Assembly: GCA_001599675.1 (NCBI GenBank)
Contig: BCHP01000006.1
Location: forward strand, 358,382-422,381
Reading direction: 5' to 3'
Source of the DNA: Basipetospora chlamydospora
Taxonomy: Eukaryota > Ascomycota > Sordariomycetes > Microascales
DNA: 64,000 nt
Shown here: piece after piece, positions 1 to 12,436 of the stretch
Numbering within the stretch: position 1 is the first letter of the stretch
Layout of the letters: every line of letters starts with the position of its first letter
Translations under genes and position numbers: made by a program
The notes under the pieces: generated by a model
Database searches by the model: none
What the model was told of the DNA's origin: nothing
The model's input: only the letters and a program-made list of their open reading frames with translations

Positions 1-1915
1 TGCTCCCGCGGACATCAACGACGGCAACTTGAATTTACCCGGGTCAGACGGGGGTCGCAACCAACTTGCGCCTCCTCATTATGTCCTCGTTTGTTGTCCA
101 CGTCAACACGTCATAGCCACTCACACTCACCTGCGACATTGGGCCCGCGAAGCCCTCCGAACCGGGGATTTCAAAAGCATTTCGGGGGGGGGGGTGGTTT
201 ACTTATTCGGCACGGCGACGGGGTTCACTGCCCGTTCCGCTTCGTTAATTGCTTACCAAGATAGTGATGGACCGTGAATCGTGATATAGCTTCCTCCCTT
301 CGTGGCCGGCCATGGTTTGCACATTCACGGAGAGAGAGAGCTTCTTGTTTCAGAACCTCTCCTGCAATGCTCGAGTCCCCGAGATGCACTCCATATTACA
401 CCGCTATTCATGGGACACGAGCGCGAAGAGATGGCCGCCGGCTCCCTGTTTGAACGCCGACAACAGGCAGAGCCGTCTCCGAAGGGAGCGCAGCTCGGGC
501 AACGGTTTCGGGCCCATATCCTCCCGAGAGGAACATCAGACTCTGAGCAGGGGGCGAGAAAGGGCCGCGAGGGGCACATCTGTTCTGTCCTCTTCCTTCG
601 TAGCCGGAGTTGTTCAGAGGCAGCTGAGAAGGGTCACAGTCTGCACTGCTCGGAGGACGCACGTTCCCATTGCCTCATATCTAGGAAGAAGTAGCACCAC
701 GGGCGTAGTTTAGGGGACTAGAGTCGGTGAGTGCCCGATCCCAAGACAGTCCTCTGAGGGCCCCTTTAGGACGTAATCTTCCCCTTTGTCTTGCTCTCTT
801 GCTGTTGCGTTTGGCGAAAAGTCTCAGTGATGCCATTCGGCCTCTCCAGCCCCCTTATCGCGTGCTGAAGAGACTGTCTGGGGTAAACACCCTGCGCCAT
901 CGACTCCATACATGTCTCCTCCAAGTTGCGACAGCCAGAGCAAGGGAGACTCCTTGGATGGCCGTCACTAGCCAGCGAGAGGCACCCATTACAGACGACA
1001 ACACCTTCTCCTGTCTGAGGACTTTGACGACCAACGCCCACTCCCCTTCCTCCCTTGGCGCGGGTCGTGGGGTCGTGGACTAACCAGGACTCTAGAGTCC
1101 AGTTTCACTTGAAGCCGCACGGAAGGTGGAGGCAATATATCCTAGAGAGTCGGGGGTGGCGGGCCACGTCGTCGATTCTTCCCGTCGTATGAGAAGAAGG
1201 AATACCCAAGGGAACTGATTTCTGAAGCTGAAGGACGGCTGCAAAAACCCTCGGCGGGAAGAAAAGGGGGGGTGGGGGCTATGTTGTATGCGTTCCTCAT
1301 GTTCCAGACGGCGGCATGGGCTTGAATCTCAAGACGGATGACTGCTAGGAACGGCGAGACTGCCTTGCTGCTGCGTGCCCTCCCCAGCGGCTCCTTCGAC
1401 GATGCTTGCTTGCGCCTTTGATCTTGAACATTCCATCACAGTCAACAAACACCGTCGCCAAGTAAAAAAAAAGTATGCAAAAACCATCCCTGGGCTTTCT
1501 GTTATCCGGTCCTATCCCATGTATACCCCTCCCCCTCTCGTCCTCCTGCTTTCCCGTTTTGCCGAATCCCTGGCCGATGCGCAAGAACAACAAAAGAAAA
1601 TGGCAATCGAGATGTACATAGCAAAAGAAGAAAGAAGAAAAAAGAATGGCACGCCCCTCCAACGCGAAAGATATTAGTACAAAAAGGACAAGGAGTGAAG
1701 CGAACCCCGCCTTACCAGCGCTTCGTTTTCTTGCAGAAGAAAAGAAGTATGAGGATGAAGAAGATATGAAATGGGGTGGTAAGAGGAAAAGGAAGGGGGG
1801 GGAAAAACCAAAAAGAAGAAAAACAAAACAAAAAGAAAGCGAGGTAAACCTTTCCGCCTCAAAAGAAAGAATAAAAGCCCTCGAGCCCGCCGATGGCTTG
1901 GACACCATAGGCTCC
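1..1915. other. intergenic, no gene seen
   Basis: No open frame here has coding character. Those up to 187 codons translate purine or pyrimidine tracts into low-complexity peptides. Positions 1600-1870 are very A/G-rich on the + strand and probably belong to the 3' UTR and terminator region of the minus-strand gene ending at 1916. A G-run lies near 184-193. A neighbouring gene could end outside the left edge. Confidence 0.5.
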
Positions 1916-3569
1916 TTAATACCTCTTCGTAGGACTCCTCAGGAATTTACTCGGACTCCTCTCCCTGTCCCCCTTAGTCGGACTTCTCCGGCTCGGCGTC
2001 TGCGGCAGCGACGGCGCGGCCATGAGCGCGTTCCCCCTGTAAGGCGTCCCCTCGTCCGTGTCCGTCTGCTCCTCGTCCAGCTCGAACCTAGCCCGCCTCG
2101 ACCTCGGCGTGTGCGCGACGGCGTGCTGCTGGTGGTGGTGCATCCAGGCGTAGGCCGGGTCGCTGGGCGGCGGCTGCATCCAGGCGCCCGCGGGGGTGGG
2201 GAAGGGCGTCTGCATCTGCGCGACGGGGGCCGTGGGCATCTTGGCGCCCTCGATGCGGCGGGATGTCATGTGGCTTGAGATGATGAGGGTGATGACCACG
2301 AGGAAGAAGAAGGCCTGCACCGCCCTGTTAGCTGTAAACGCCCAGGAAGCGCAATTTTCCCTCGCTGAATCCTGACTGGAAGACAAGCGATGAAGCGGGT
2401 GGGGGAAGGAATAGGGACACGATACGTACCCAGGACTTGAGGTGCATCTCCCCCGAAAACTCATTCAGTATAGACGCGACCTCCTTGATCGTGTTCCTCA
2501 CCATGAAGATGGCCTCGGGGTCGTCCGTCATGCAGTTCCGCCACGTCTCGCACAGCTCCCTTAGGGCGGGGAGGTTCTGCACGCACTGGTTCTCACGGTA
2601 TTGCTTGGTGCACTCGGCGATCTGATTTAAGCGGGCGGTACGCGCCGCCTGGTTTGCCGTGCTGATGTCGGCGTGGACGGCCGCGTAGGCCTTGTAGCCC
2701 ACAAACATGGTGGCGCCCACGAGGGTGAGGTGCAGCAGGAGGCGGATCAGCTTGTGGGCCTGCTCCGCGAAGTCCGGGTTCGCCCAGGCGGCGGGCCACG
2801 GCCCTGCCGTGGATCGGTTCTTGTTGCTGGAGCGCTTGTCGCGGGATCGCGGGTGGCGGCCGCCGGAGTGGCTGTCGTCGGAGTCGGAGTCGGAGTCCTG
2901 GTCCCAGGGTTGCGCGTACCTACCGCGCGGCCCCGCGACGTCCCGGTCTAGGTTCCTCCTCTTCCTCTTCCGCGCGAGATCCGCGGCCACGGCTGAGCCG
3001 CGGGGTATCTCGCCCTTTCCCGGGACGTGCCTCCTGGCGAACAGGCCCCCCCTGTTGTTGGCGCCGCCGTACCGCAGCGTCTTGTCGATGCGCGAGGGCG
3101 TGATGGTGGCCATATTGAGGTCGTTGAAGCGGTCCAGGTCGGGGGTGTCGTTGGGCGTGGCGGAGGCTTCGGTGAAGGCCGGGCTGCTCTCGGCGCCCGA
3201 GGCCTCGGAGAGGTCGTCGAAGGGCTTGCGCGGCGTGGTGAAGGCCGGGTTGCGGAAGGGCGATGCCGTGGGGTGGGTGCCCTGTAGGCGCGGGGTGAAG
3301 AAGGAGGAGGCGGGCGGCGCGTGCTGCTTTGTGGGCGAGGGCGTGGACGGTTTCGCGAAGGGGTCTCGTGCCGGGGGCTTTGCTGGTGTTGCGAAGACTG
3401 CGCAGCGGTTAGAGAATGTGTGGAAGTTTAGACGGGACAGGTGGCGGGACGGTTTCTTACTGTTTTTCTGGGGGTTCCGCGGTATTTGGGTAAAGGGACT
3501 CGTGAAGTCGACTGGACCTGTGCCTTGGTACTCCCATTCCATAGGACTCTCAAAAGTTCGTTTGTCCAT
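1916..3569 (-). CDS. Brl1/Brr6 family nuclear envelope protein
   Basis: Three exons: 3569-3461, 3397-2430 and 2314-1916 (491 aa). The introns are 3460-3398 (GTAAGA donor, CTAAC branch point, 63 nt, so it reads through in frame) and 2429-2315 (GTACGT donor). The first 250 residues are disordered, rich in S/T-P, with a basic KRKRR cluster. A membrane segment follows at about 254-277, then a lumenal segment with four cysteines (about 299, 308, 319 and 325), the last two in the CETWRNCM motif, then a second membrane segment at 360-373 created by the second splice. Two membrane spans around a four-cysteine lumenal loop define Brl1/Brr6, which acts at the inner nuclear membrane in nuclear pore assembly and lipid homeostasis. 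The tail carries repeated SPTK/SPSK-like sites. Which paralogue (Brl1 or Brr6) is not decidable from sequence alone. It is divergent from IWS1 across 777 bp. Confidence 0.9.
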
Positions 3570-4346
3570 GGTTTTGTGGCCGGCTGAGGTGGACGAGGGA
3601 GTAGGGAGAAGCGAGGAGAGAAAGTGAGAGGGAAGCAGATACTGGAGCTAAACTCAAGCTCCCCTGAATTTCAGTCACCCAGACAAAGTAGTACGGAAAC
3701 CAAGGGTCACGTTGTTTGTTGATCTGGAACAAGTCAAAGGCACATGGAGTTGACCAGGATAGAGAGGTTGTAGTCGGGAATTTGGAGAAGTTTTGGAGAA
3801 GTTCGGTGATCCCTGTCTTGTGTCTGTGAAGGGACCGAGCAAGTAAAAGCAGGAAAGTCGCACGGGAAATGCAAAGAAATCGTCACTGCGACAGGATCCA
3901 TTTTGTCTTGTCTCTCGGGCAACGAGTCCCGGCAAAATATGTGCCTTATGTAAGCCCATTGGGCATTTGCCGTGCTCTACGCGTACTCCGTACATTTGTG
4001 GCTAGTGTGACTCTAATGTGGCGCACGTATCCAGCCACATTTCTTGACTTGCTTTCCTGCAGGTTGACCTCCAAAAAGTCCCGTCAGGTCAAGCACCAAA
4101 CAGCCAGCCTTCCCAGCAACCTCACAGCCCAGTCCAGCTCATCCCCTTCCTTTGTCAATTTTCTGGCGATTCCACCATCTCAGCACGCGCCCTGTCTCCC
4201 TCGTCCCCGGCCACATCCCTCGACAGAAATTCCTCGACCGCGTTCGACCGAAGCTGCGTGAACTTTGCCATCACAACGGGCAAACGGGCATCGACACTAC
4301 ATTCCAGAGCGTCAAAACGCCCATCGCCGCATCCCACACCACAACC
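3570..4346. promoter_or_regulatory. shared divergent promoter, BRL1-like / IWS1
   Basis: A 777 bp region between two divergent housekeeping genes. It holds one copy of the recurrent motif TACTCCGTA at 3984-3992. An open frame runs from 4152 into IWS1, but the ATG at 4347 is preferred because the upstream peptide has no domain character. Confidence 0.45.
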
Positions 4347-6076
4347 ATGTCGGACGTCGACTCCCCACCCCGGTCGCCCGTCCGCGATGACCTAGACACC
4401 CTTCCCCACAACGACGAGGAGACGGAGCCCCTACCAACCAACGACTCCGACCCAGAGAACGCCGAGGACGATACAGTGGACCCCAACGCTGCCGAGGACG
4501 ACACAGCGGACCCCAACGCCGCCGCCGCCGCCACGCCCGTAGCCTCCGACACCGCTGCAGACGACGACATCCCCGACGACGTCTCGGAGCAGCTCTCCGA
4601 GATCGACGAGGACCAGTTCGAGGATTACAACCCGGCGACGGCCAACATCGAGGACCGCCCCGTCGAGATCGACGAGGACGTCGCCCGCACCCTCAAGGTC
4701 TCGCGCCGCCAGCGTTCCGACGACGCCTCCAAGGCCAAGAAGCCCAAGGAGGGCCGCCGCGAGAAGAAGAAGCGCTCGCGCGACGGCGACGATGATGGCG
4801 ACGCGGGTGCCGGCGCGGACGGCGAGGGGGCGAGGCCCAGGAAGGCGAGGAGGGCGGCGGCGGATGGCGACGGGTCGGCGGGTGGCTCGCGGGGCATGTC
4901 GCCCGAGGTGGATGAGGACGCGGGCCTGACGCCTGATGAGCGGAGGAGGAGGGCTCTTGATAGGGCGCTGGATGCTGCTGTTAAGGGTCCTACTAGGAGG
5001 CGGAAGCACAAGTCTGGCGAGATGGTGCGTTTGTTCCCTCCCTTTCCACCCACCCATTCTCAGACGGAATCACCGCCCATTGTTCGCTCTCTCTGCCCTC
5101 TTAATCCCTCCCATCCACCAAGCCGTCGGTCAGAAAGAAAGAAACCATGCTAACCCGAAGAACCTGTAGGACCTCGACGACCCCATCGACGACCAGATCG
5201 CCGCGCTCGTAGTCGCCATGGAACGCGCCTGCGAGAGCGACAACAACGCCCGCCAGAACTCCGAGCCCGCCACCGAGAAGATGAAGCTCCTCCCGCAGGT
5301 CGTCTCCATGCTCAACCGCCAGGCGGCGCAGGACCACGTCCTCGACCCGGACTCCGGGTTCCTGCGCGCCGTGCGCTACTTCCTCGAGCCCCTCTCCGAC
5401 GGGAGCCTGCCGGCCTACAACGTGCAGCGCGAGCTGTTCCAGCAGCTGGCCCGCCTGCAGGTCGACAAGGAGACGCTCCTGAGCAGCGGGCTGGGGAAGG
5501 TCGTCTTCTTCTATACGAAGAGCAAGAGGCCCGAGCCGCTGATCAAGAGGATCGCCGAGAAGCTCGTGGGGGATTGGAGCAGGCCTATCCTGAAGAGGAC
5601 GGATGACTATAGGAAGAGGCAGCTTGAGACGCGCTCCTACGACTATCAGTATGACCCACCCTTTTTGTTCCCTCCCCTCTTCATCATACCCACGTCCCTT
5701 GCCCTCTCTCCCAATTTCGCTTCCGACTGCCTCCCTCTCTTCCCCTCCCATCCTCTCATGATGAACGCGAAGTGCTAACCCGCACTACCACAGAGCCGCG
5801 AAGCAATCCCAGGCCCGCTCCTCGCAGCAGCCGCTCTCCCTCTCCCAGCGCCCGGCGCCGACCCAGTCCCGCGCCGAGCTCGACCGCGAGCGCGCCCTCG
5901 CCAACCCCAACGCGGCCATCAACCGCGCCCGCGTCCCCGAGATGCCCGCCTCGTACAGCGTCGCCCCCCAGAGCACCTTTGACCCGCGCTTCGGCGGCAG
6001 CGGCCACAAGCCCGTCGGCGCGCGCGGGATCGAGGCGTTCCGGAAGATGACGCAGAAGCCGAGGAAGAGGAACTGA
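4347..6076 (+). CDS. IWS1: transcription elongation factor IWS1/Spn1
   Basis: Three exons: 4347-5024, 5170-5648 and 5794-6076 (479 aa). Both introns are 145 nt, with GTGCGT and GTATGA donors and a CTAAC branch point before the second acceptor. Residues 1-225 are acidic and disordered, with two near-identical AEDDT.DPNAA repeats, then a basic Lys/Arg tract (about 130-165). Exon 2 encodes the conserved helical core, including the TFIIS N-terminal (LW) domain seen as LSSGLGKVVFFYTKSK followed by IAEKLVGDWSRPI. The short C-terminus matches the family ending (SYSVAPQS, then basic RKMTQKPRKRN). Iws1/Spn1 binds Spt6 and RNA polymerase II in elongation and mRNA export, in the nucleus. It ends 1.4 kb from the convergent SR-protein kinase gene. 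Confidence 0.95.
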
Positions 6077-7449
6077 GAGACTTTTTTTTTTTTTTGAAAC
6101 TAAAAGAAGAAGAAGGAAAAAAAAGACTTGTTTCTCCTTTTCCGACTCCCCGCCTCCATGGCTTGCCCTATTCTCTTCTACTTTTTGGGGTTTCTTGGAG
6201 GGGATGTGGGGCCGGAGGGCGCGGTTTGGAGTGCCTGGCTGTGTGGTTTTGGAAGGGGGGCCTTTCATGTGGCACCCTCTCTTGAAGGGCAGTCGAGGGG
6301 AATGAGAGAGATTTACGTTGGTCTCGAGGGTGCGGTCTTCAGGGCGGTAGGAGGGAGGGTAGAGAGAGGGAAGGATAATCCATCATCATTGTACTACTGA
6401 CATTTTTTCCGGCGTTGGGGAACGGAGGTAAGAGGGCACCAGGTCCGTATTTCTTTTCATCTTTTTCCAAGAATCGCAAAGAGAGAAAATGAGTTGCAAA
6501 ACAAAAGAACGGCCTCAAGAGGCGGCCGTCGCGACGTCTTACGCTCTTTTATCCTATCCACCATTGCGCGCCCCTGATGTCTATGAAGCACCTCACCCGA
6601 CCCAGCGCTTGGTTGTACTTCCAGGCTTCACCTCCCGAGGAGCGGAATACACGGCTTGGACCCTAGCAGCTAGAACTGCGCACATCTATCTACACTGCGC
6701 TTTCCCGATGTATCATTTGACGACGTCCCCTTCCCTCTCTCTCGCCTAGTACTCTCCAGGCACTCTCCCAGGCCGCGTCCCACCATCCTATTCTACCAAC
6801 GCCCCCCCACGCTTGCATCCAGACCATCACGGGCCTCAACACCCAGACCACGAACAAACAGGCGAGGGAGAAGAGGAGCTGAAGGAAACCGCAAAGCATT
6901 AAACGTCATCTCTGACAAAAACTCTTGAGCAGATGCTAGTGGTCATGCCGTAAGTGGTAGTAGTGGTAGTAGTAGTAGTAGTAGTAGTATAGCAACAACC
7001 GCAAGAAAAGCCGACAAACCCGGTCCGTTCTCCCCTTCCCTACTTCTGTCCGTCTTGCCTCTTGGAACTCTCTCTCAACTCTCTTACTCTGTGTGTTGTT
7101 GTCTTCATGTTGTCGTTGTCGTTGTTGTCGTCTCTCAAAAGATAAAAAAGATAAAAAAAGGCCAAGTCTATGCCAGTTTCCTCCCCTCCTCCTCCTCCGC
7201 GCCTACCACCCCTGCTATCTTCCACCAGATCTGTGCTTAAAGAGGGCCCCTCCCCCGCCGGCCACTGCCACCGGGCTTCCTTCGTCCAATTGCGACAAAA
7301 AAAGGCTGTACATCATTCCTTCAAAATATTCACAACAACGTACCCCCCTATAACTGATGGGGCCCCCGCCCTCCCCCCAAGCTTCGTTCCGTTCCGTTCC
7401 GCTCCCTTTCCCTCTCCCTTTCCCTCCCGCTCGGGATACTTCGCCCTCC
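6077..7449. other. intergenic between convergent genes
   Basis: 3' flanks of IWS1 (+) and the SR-protein kinase (-). It contains T/A tracts after the IWS1 stop (from 6083) and a GTA/AGT trinucleotide microsatellite at about 6955-6989. No credible gene seen. Confidence 0.5.
6955..6989. repeat. trinucleotide microsatellite (AGT)n
   Basis: Interrupted then pure AGT repeats between IWS1 and the SR-protein kinase gene. A second, longer tract of the same trinucleotide sits at 43255-43300. Confidence 0.9.
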
Positions 7450-10449
7450 CTACCGACTCCTACTCTCCGAACTCCACCCCGCGATACCCTCCCCCCTGCC
7501 CCCGACGCCAAGCCCCTCAACCTTCACCCCGGACATCCCGGCCGCGTCGTCCAGCCAGCTGTGCCCCGCCATGCCCCCCGCGTTCGCCCTCTTGTCGGGC
7601 ACGAGCTCGAGCATGGGCAGCAGGAAGTCGGCGATCCGGCGGCCCTCCTCCTCCCGGAAGTGGTACTTCTCGCGTAGCACGTCGGGGAGGGCCCAGTGGC
7701 GGAGGCGGTGGATGTTACGCAGCTCCCCCTTGCGGTTGAAGATCTCCTGGGACCACTTGCCGGCGAGGCAGAGGGACTTGGGGAAGGGGCCGAGGAGCTC
7801 GATGATCTGTGCGATGTGGTCGTCGTCCTTGCCGTACTTGGTACCCGACTGCGGATCGAACAGGTAGTCTCCCGTTATGAGCTCGAACACCTGGAGTGAA
7901 GGGGGAAAACTGTCAGCCCACTGTATCGAACGGAAAACCGCCCGTCCGGAGCGTGGAACACCTGGGATTGTTTTGTTCCTCCGAGGACACGGGAAAGTCC
8001 TTACCATGGCCGCCATACTCCAAACGTCCGTGCTGGCACCCCACTTCGCGCCCAGAATCACCTCGGGCGACCTGTACTGCCTTGTCTGGATGTCGTTGGT
8101 GAAGTGGTGATTCACCCAGCACGCGTTGCCGAGGTCGGCAATCTTCACCCGGATGATGTCGCAGGGGAGGTCCTCGGCCTTGCGCTTCTCGCCCGCTGAG
8201 TTCGACTTGTCCAGCGAGATGCCCGAGACCTGGCTCGCGATGAGGTCGCTAGAAATCAATCTGTTAGTATACCCAGGTGGAAACCAAAGGAGGGGAGCGC
8301 GATGTCGATCGGGTAACGGGGCGTGCACTCACGCAGTCTTCTCCCGCTGCTTCTGCTTATCGCTATCGTGTTTCGGTGAAGACCTCGCTGAGTCTTAAGA
8401 GTCCAGTGTCAGCAAAAAAGAAAACCAGCCTAACTACTACAACACCCACACGTGCCTCCAGGGATGGACGACAACTCACTCTCGCTCAGCATGTGATTAA
8501 GGCTGTTGTGAGGACTCGGCGCTGAAAACAGGTTGCTCGCGTTGAACGTCGCATTTAGGGGCGAGGGCAGCGGCTGGCTCCCCGTGATGAGGGTCCTCCT
8601 CCTCCGCCTCCCGTTCCTCGGGTTCTCCTTCTCGCTCCCCGTCCCCGGCGTGCCGGCGCCCGAGTCGCTGCCGGAGCCAGCACCGCTATTCTTCACCACC
8701 CTCTTGACAATCTGCTCGACGTCGCCAATCTCGATGAGGACGTTCTCGGGCTTCAGGTCGGTGTGGATGATGCCGCACTCCCGGTGGAGGTAGTCCAGGC
8801 CGAGGAGCACCTGCTTCGTAATCTGCTTCACGAGCGGCATGGGGATGCCCCTATGGTTCCACTTCTTGATGAGGCCCAGGAGGTTCTCGCCCAGCACCTC
8901 GAACACCATGCACACGTGGGTGCCGTGGGGGCCCTTGTGCTCGAAGGAGTCCAGCAGGGAGACGACGTGCTTCCGGCCGGGGTGGGACGGGTTCGCCTGG
9001 ACGATCTTGTTGAGGAGCTTGATCTCGTCGATGGCGGTCTCGGTGTAGTGGGCGGCGGAGCGGACGACCTTGAGGGCCACGTGCTTGCCGGTATTGTTGT
9101 CGCGCGAGAGCCACACGGTGGAGAAGTGGCCCCAGCCGAGCTTCCGCACGACGGTGTATTTGCCATCCTTGAAGGTCTCGCCGACCTGGACGGGGTGGTA
9201 GCCGCCTTTGCAATAGTCCTCGCTATCCTCCTCGTCGGCGGTGTTTTCCGTCGGATCGTCTGCGGAGGAGGAGATGGACGCCGGGGAGAGGTTCATCGCG
9301 TTGGAGAGCTGGTGGGATCTAGGGGGCGGGTCGGGAGACGTTAGTACTGTGGAAGGCATGTCGTAAACGCGCATAGTATCGTCAGGAAGCAAAGTTGACT
9401 GTGTGTGTGTGTGTGTGTGTGTGTATGTCAAGAGAGGAAGAGATGCTGAGGATGTTGGGGTTATTGGAAGATAGCTAATGACTGGGCAAGCAAAGACATA
9501 GCTGGTGCAGGAGATGATGTGTTTTTTATGGAAAAGATGGAAGAAGAAAAAGTCTGAAGCTTCCACGCCGCCAGCCATTGACGACGTGGAGAGAGGCGAA
9601 GAATCATTAGGCGCGCCGGGCCGCTAGGCTGCGTGTGGCGTGGCGGAGAACTCGAAGCCCCTCCGCTCGCTGAACACGGCGTATGCCAGAGTGAAGCTCA
9701 GCAAGCAACAGAGGAGCCGGAAAACGACGAGAGTTCCAGATCAAAGGCAAAAGTGGCGATAGAGTAGAGCAAAACAAAACAAACAAAAAAAAACGGGCAT
9801 ATCAAACGGGGAAACGGAAAAGAGAAACGGAGAGAGAGAAATGAAGGCACCTTGCTTTGAAGAAACTCATTGTTCCCATGGCGCATCTCGCGAAGGGGGG
9901 GAAACAAGTACTTGACAAGAAAAAAGGGAAAAAGATATGGACAAGAGCAAAGGCGGAAAAAAGAAAGCAGTGTCGTCGGGTTTCGAAGGGACAGCGGATA
10001 ATCGAAGCCGGGTATGTGGTTGGTTTTTTTTTTCCCTTGGACTTTATGTGCAGGCGAAAAAGCGATGAGGCAGGCCCTTTATCGGGGGGGTCAAATCACG
10101 GTATTTGTCGGGACCATGCACACCCAGAGAGGCGGTTGGGATTGGGCCCAACGGGTGCAGGCAAGCCGTCGTTCGCTAGGTCGTGGTAGTGGTATCGGGG
10201 GGGGATGGATTTCGTAGCTCTAGGAGGGGCGGGCGCGAAAAGAGAATGGCGGTGGAGGGGGTCAAATGGCGACAGGCTAATTCCAATGCACTTTGCGAGG
10301 GGCGGTATGGTATAGGGGGGGTGCCCGTCGAGATGTTTCAATCCCCCAAGGCCACTTTCGGGGCTGGACAAGTGAAGAGGAATGTGTCGAGGTTATGCAG
10401 AGCCGTGTCGGAGTTGTCGAGGTTNNNNNNNNNNNNNNNNNNNNNNNNN

Positions 10450-10484
<35 letters not shown>

Positions 10485-12436
10485 GAAAGGGCAGCCGGCG
10501 GATGGCGGATAGTGGATGGCGGGATCGCTGGTAGGAGGGGGTGATCGGTTCGATTCGCTGACGATGGGCGGGCGGGCGGGCAGGCAGGACAGGGTAGTAG
10601 GGGAAGGTAGACAGTAGGCAGGGAGGGGACCCTATTGAAATGGAGAGAGAGAAAAAGAGAGGGGCAGGCAAGAGGACAAGAGGAGGCAGAAGAGAGGCTG
10701 AAGAAGAAATAAAAGGCGGGGTGTGAGGGAGGAGGAGATGCAATGCAGCACGATGGGGCTTTTCAGAGCATTGATTGGAAGCGGGCATCGCTGTCCGTTT
10801 CCCTTCTCCCATCCTTGCTTCCTGGCTTCTGACCGCAACGCGCGCTACTACAACGCTGCTGGGTACTCTCCCTCATCCCCGTGCAAGACACAGGCCGGCG
10901 GTCTGGTGGCTTCATTGATGCCGGGCTCTCGTACGGAGTACTGTCGTTCTCGCACTCTCCTGCAGCAGCCGAGCCACGACGAGAACTGCAAGGAGACAAC
11001 ACTAGGTGTGCTGTGATCAAGCGAAAAGGTCGACTCGACAACACTGGGTGTCCCGTGCCCGCAAAGAGACATCAATGATTGCACATGGCCCCCAGTGACC
11101 AAGTACCCCGCCGCTGGACTAGGGTAGAAAAGGAACATCTGGCGGTGGGCATGCATGTGCTTCCAAAACAAAGTCGCTAAACTCGATTTAAACAAGTTGG
11201 CTCCAAGGTTTCCCGGTGTCCGTAGAGGATTATGACGAAATAAGTCGCAAATACACCAGGACAGGACACAAGCAGGACCCTGGAGAACGAAAAAAAAAAA
11301 GATCGGAGCCGACCAGAACTCGTCAAACCGCGGGCAAAAAAAGTGACTGCACACTGCGCTGAGATGCAGAGACCGCCAAGCTTGATTGAGCTGTTGTGCC
11401 TGCACTTCAAAGTCCAACTTTGTGTGCCTGCTGACGCCCACCACCAGCCACACCCGTCCGTCGCCTGACACTGGCAGGTTTCCCCCGGCACACGAGGTGA
11501 CCCGGGAGCTCCATTCCGTTAAGAGCGACTCGGCCAAACGTCACATACGGTGGGGGGGAAAGAAACAGAGGGTGGATGGGAGCTTGCTTCCAGCTGAGCC
11601 CTTCAGACCCCTCCCCCAGTGGCGAATCGGCTGTGTCATAAGACGGACGCGGGAAAGCTTGGCCGCACAACTCGAGTATGCCGAGGGGAGTTCTGTCTTG
11701 CCACGAAGTCCCCCAGCCACGATACCGAGAAACCCCGCGCATACTGCACTTTGCGGCACCGCACCTCCCGAGTCTCGAACCGGTCAAGCTTTCACCAAAA
11801 CATCCACCTTCATTAGAGGCTGGCAATGATGACAGCATCTTCAGGCGAACGAGGCGGTGAAAATTAAAAGCTCGCCAGGTTGAGGGAGGTTGAGGGAAAT
11901 CGACAAACAAGAGAATGGGAAACTCTCCCCCTTCGGCGGGACGGAACGCTGTGCCTTCACGCAGTGCAGCAGAAGCCCGATAGGGTTATTTTATTCCCAC
12001 GCGCAAGGCACCATACACACCCACCAGCTCGGGCTCTGGGTACTCATGCAGTGGGATGCGATGCGCGGGTACAAGCAGGACGGGCGCTCGGCGCATAGCC
12101 AACTAGCATGGAGCAAGTAGCCGTCTAGCAGAAAAGGGAAGAAAAGAAGAACCTCAGCAAAAACAAAAGAAGGAGAGTCTTTAAACAGACAACATCAAAG
12201 GAAGAAGCGGCGCGGCAAAAAACACACGAGTTTAAAACACTCCAGTGACAACAAGATGTAAATGCGCAAGAGACTTACTCAGGTGGCGGTTCCGTGGTGA
12301 TGATGGGCTTCAAGGCCTCCTTCTTCCTCTTCTTCGCCGCGAGGGCAGCCGCCGTCGCCGTGGAGTTGCCGTTCGGAGTGCTGACGGCGGGCGACGCCCT
12401 GGGACTGGGTGTCCCTTTCTCTTGTGCGCCGTTCAT
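7450..12436 (-). CDS. SR-protein-specific kinase (SRPK/Sky1/Dsk1 family), with a 3 kb first intron
   Basis: Proposed exons: 12436-12279, 9318-8480, 8387-8333, 8248-8005 and 7890-7450 (578 aa). The kinase core is certain. It has the Gly loop LGWGHFSTVW (about 113-122), Lys136 in VALKVV, catalytic HTDLKPEN (238-245), a non-kinase spacer with an RRRRR stretch, DLGNAC in place of DFG, and TRQYRSPEV. The N-terminal signature EDSEDYCKGGYHP is typical of SRPKs, which phosphorylate SR splicing factors and shuttle between cytoplasm and nucleus. The small exon 3 could instead start at 8393 (adds two residues, same frame). The start is the open question. An ATG at 9374 is in frame, but the DNA between it and the core carries a textbook branch point and 3' splice site (see the intron entry). 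The first exon chosen here ends with a GTAAGT donor in the matching phase and encodes a basic KKRKK segment. Confidence 0.85.
9402..9425. repeat. dinucleotide microsatellite (TG)n
   Basis: About twelve TG units just upstream of the branch point in the long SRPK intron. Confidence 0.9.
10425..10449. other. assembly gap (25 N)
   Basis: Run of N directly followed by 34 consecutive G (10450-10483). The true length is unknown. It lies inside the proposed SRPK intron 1. Confidence 0.99.
10450..10483. repeat. poly-G tract beside an assembly gap
   Basis: Thirty-four G on the + strand abutting the N run. It may be real, or it may be sequencing error at the contig edge (poly-G is a known no-signal artefact of two-colour chemistry). 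Confidence 0.9.

Larger units (their letters stand above)
9319..12278 (-). other. candidate 2,960-nt intron 1 of the SR-protein kinase gene
   Basis: Reading the minus strand, the donor is GA|GTAAGT at 12278. The 3' end has a perfect TACTAAC branch sequence (9346-9340), then a pyrimidine tract and CCTAG at 9319. Joining the exons makes a GA+A codon and keeps both frames. The span holds a TG/CA repeat (9402-9425), an assembly gap with a G-run, and no credible gene. Open frames on either strand (for example 10848-11537 and 11407-11910) have no domain character. Introns this long are rare in these fungi. An unseen intermediate exon or a second promoter near 9400 is possible. Confidence 0.6.

Noticed and set aside
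9319..9374. ATG at 9374 as start of the SR-protein kinase
   Set aside because: In frame, but the intervening DNA contains a perfect TACTAAC branch point and acceptor, so it is more likely intron. Kept as the fallback start.
10848..11537. 229-codon minus-strand frame in the long SRPK intron
   Set aside because: No domain, poor amino-acid character, no splice-compatible context. It may be chance.
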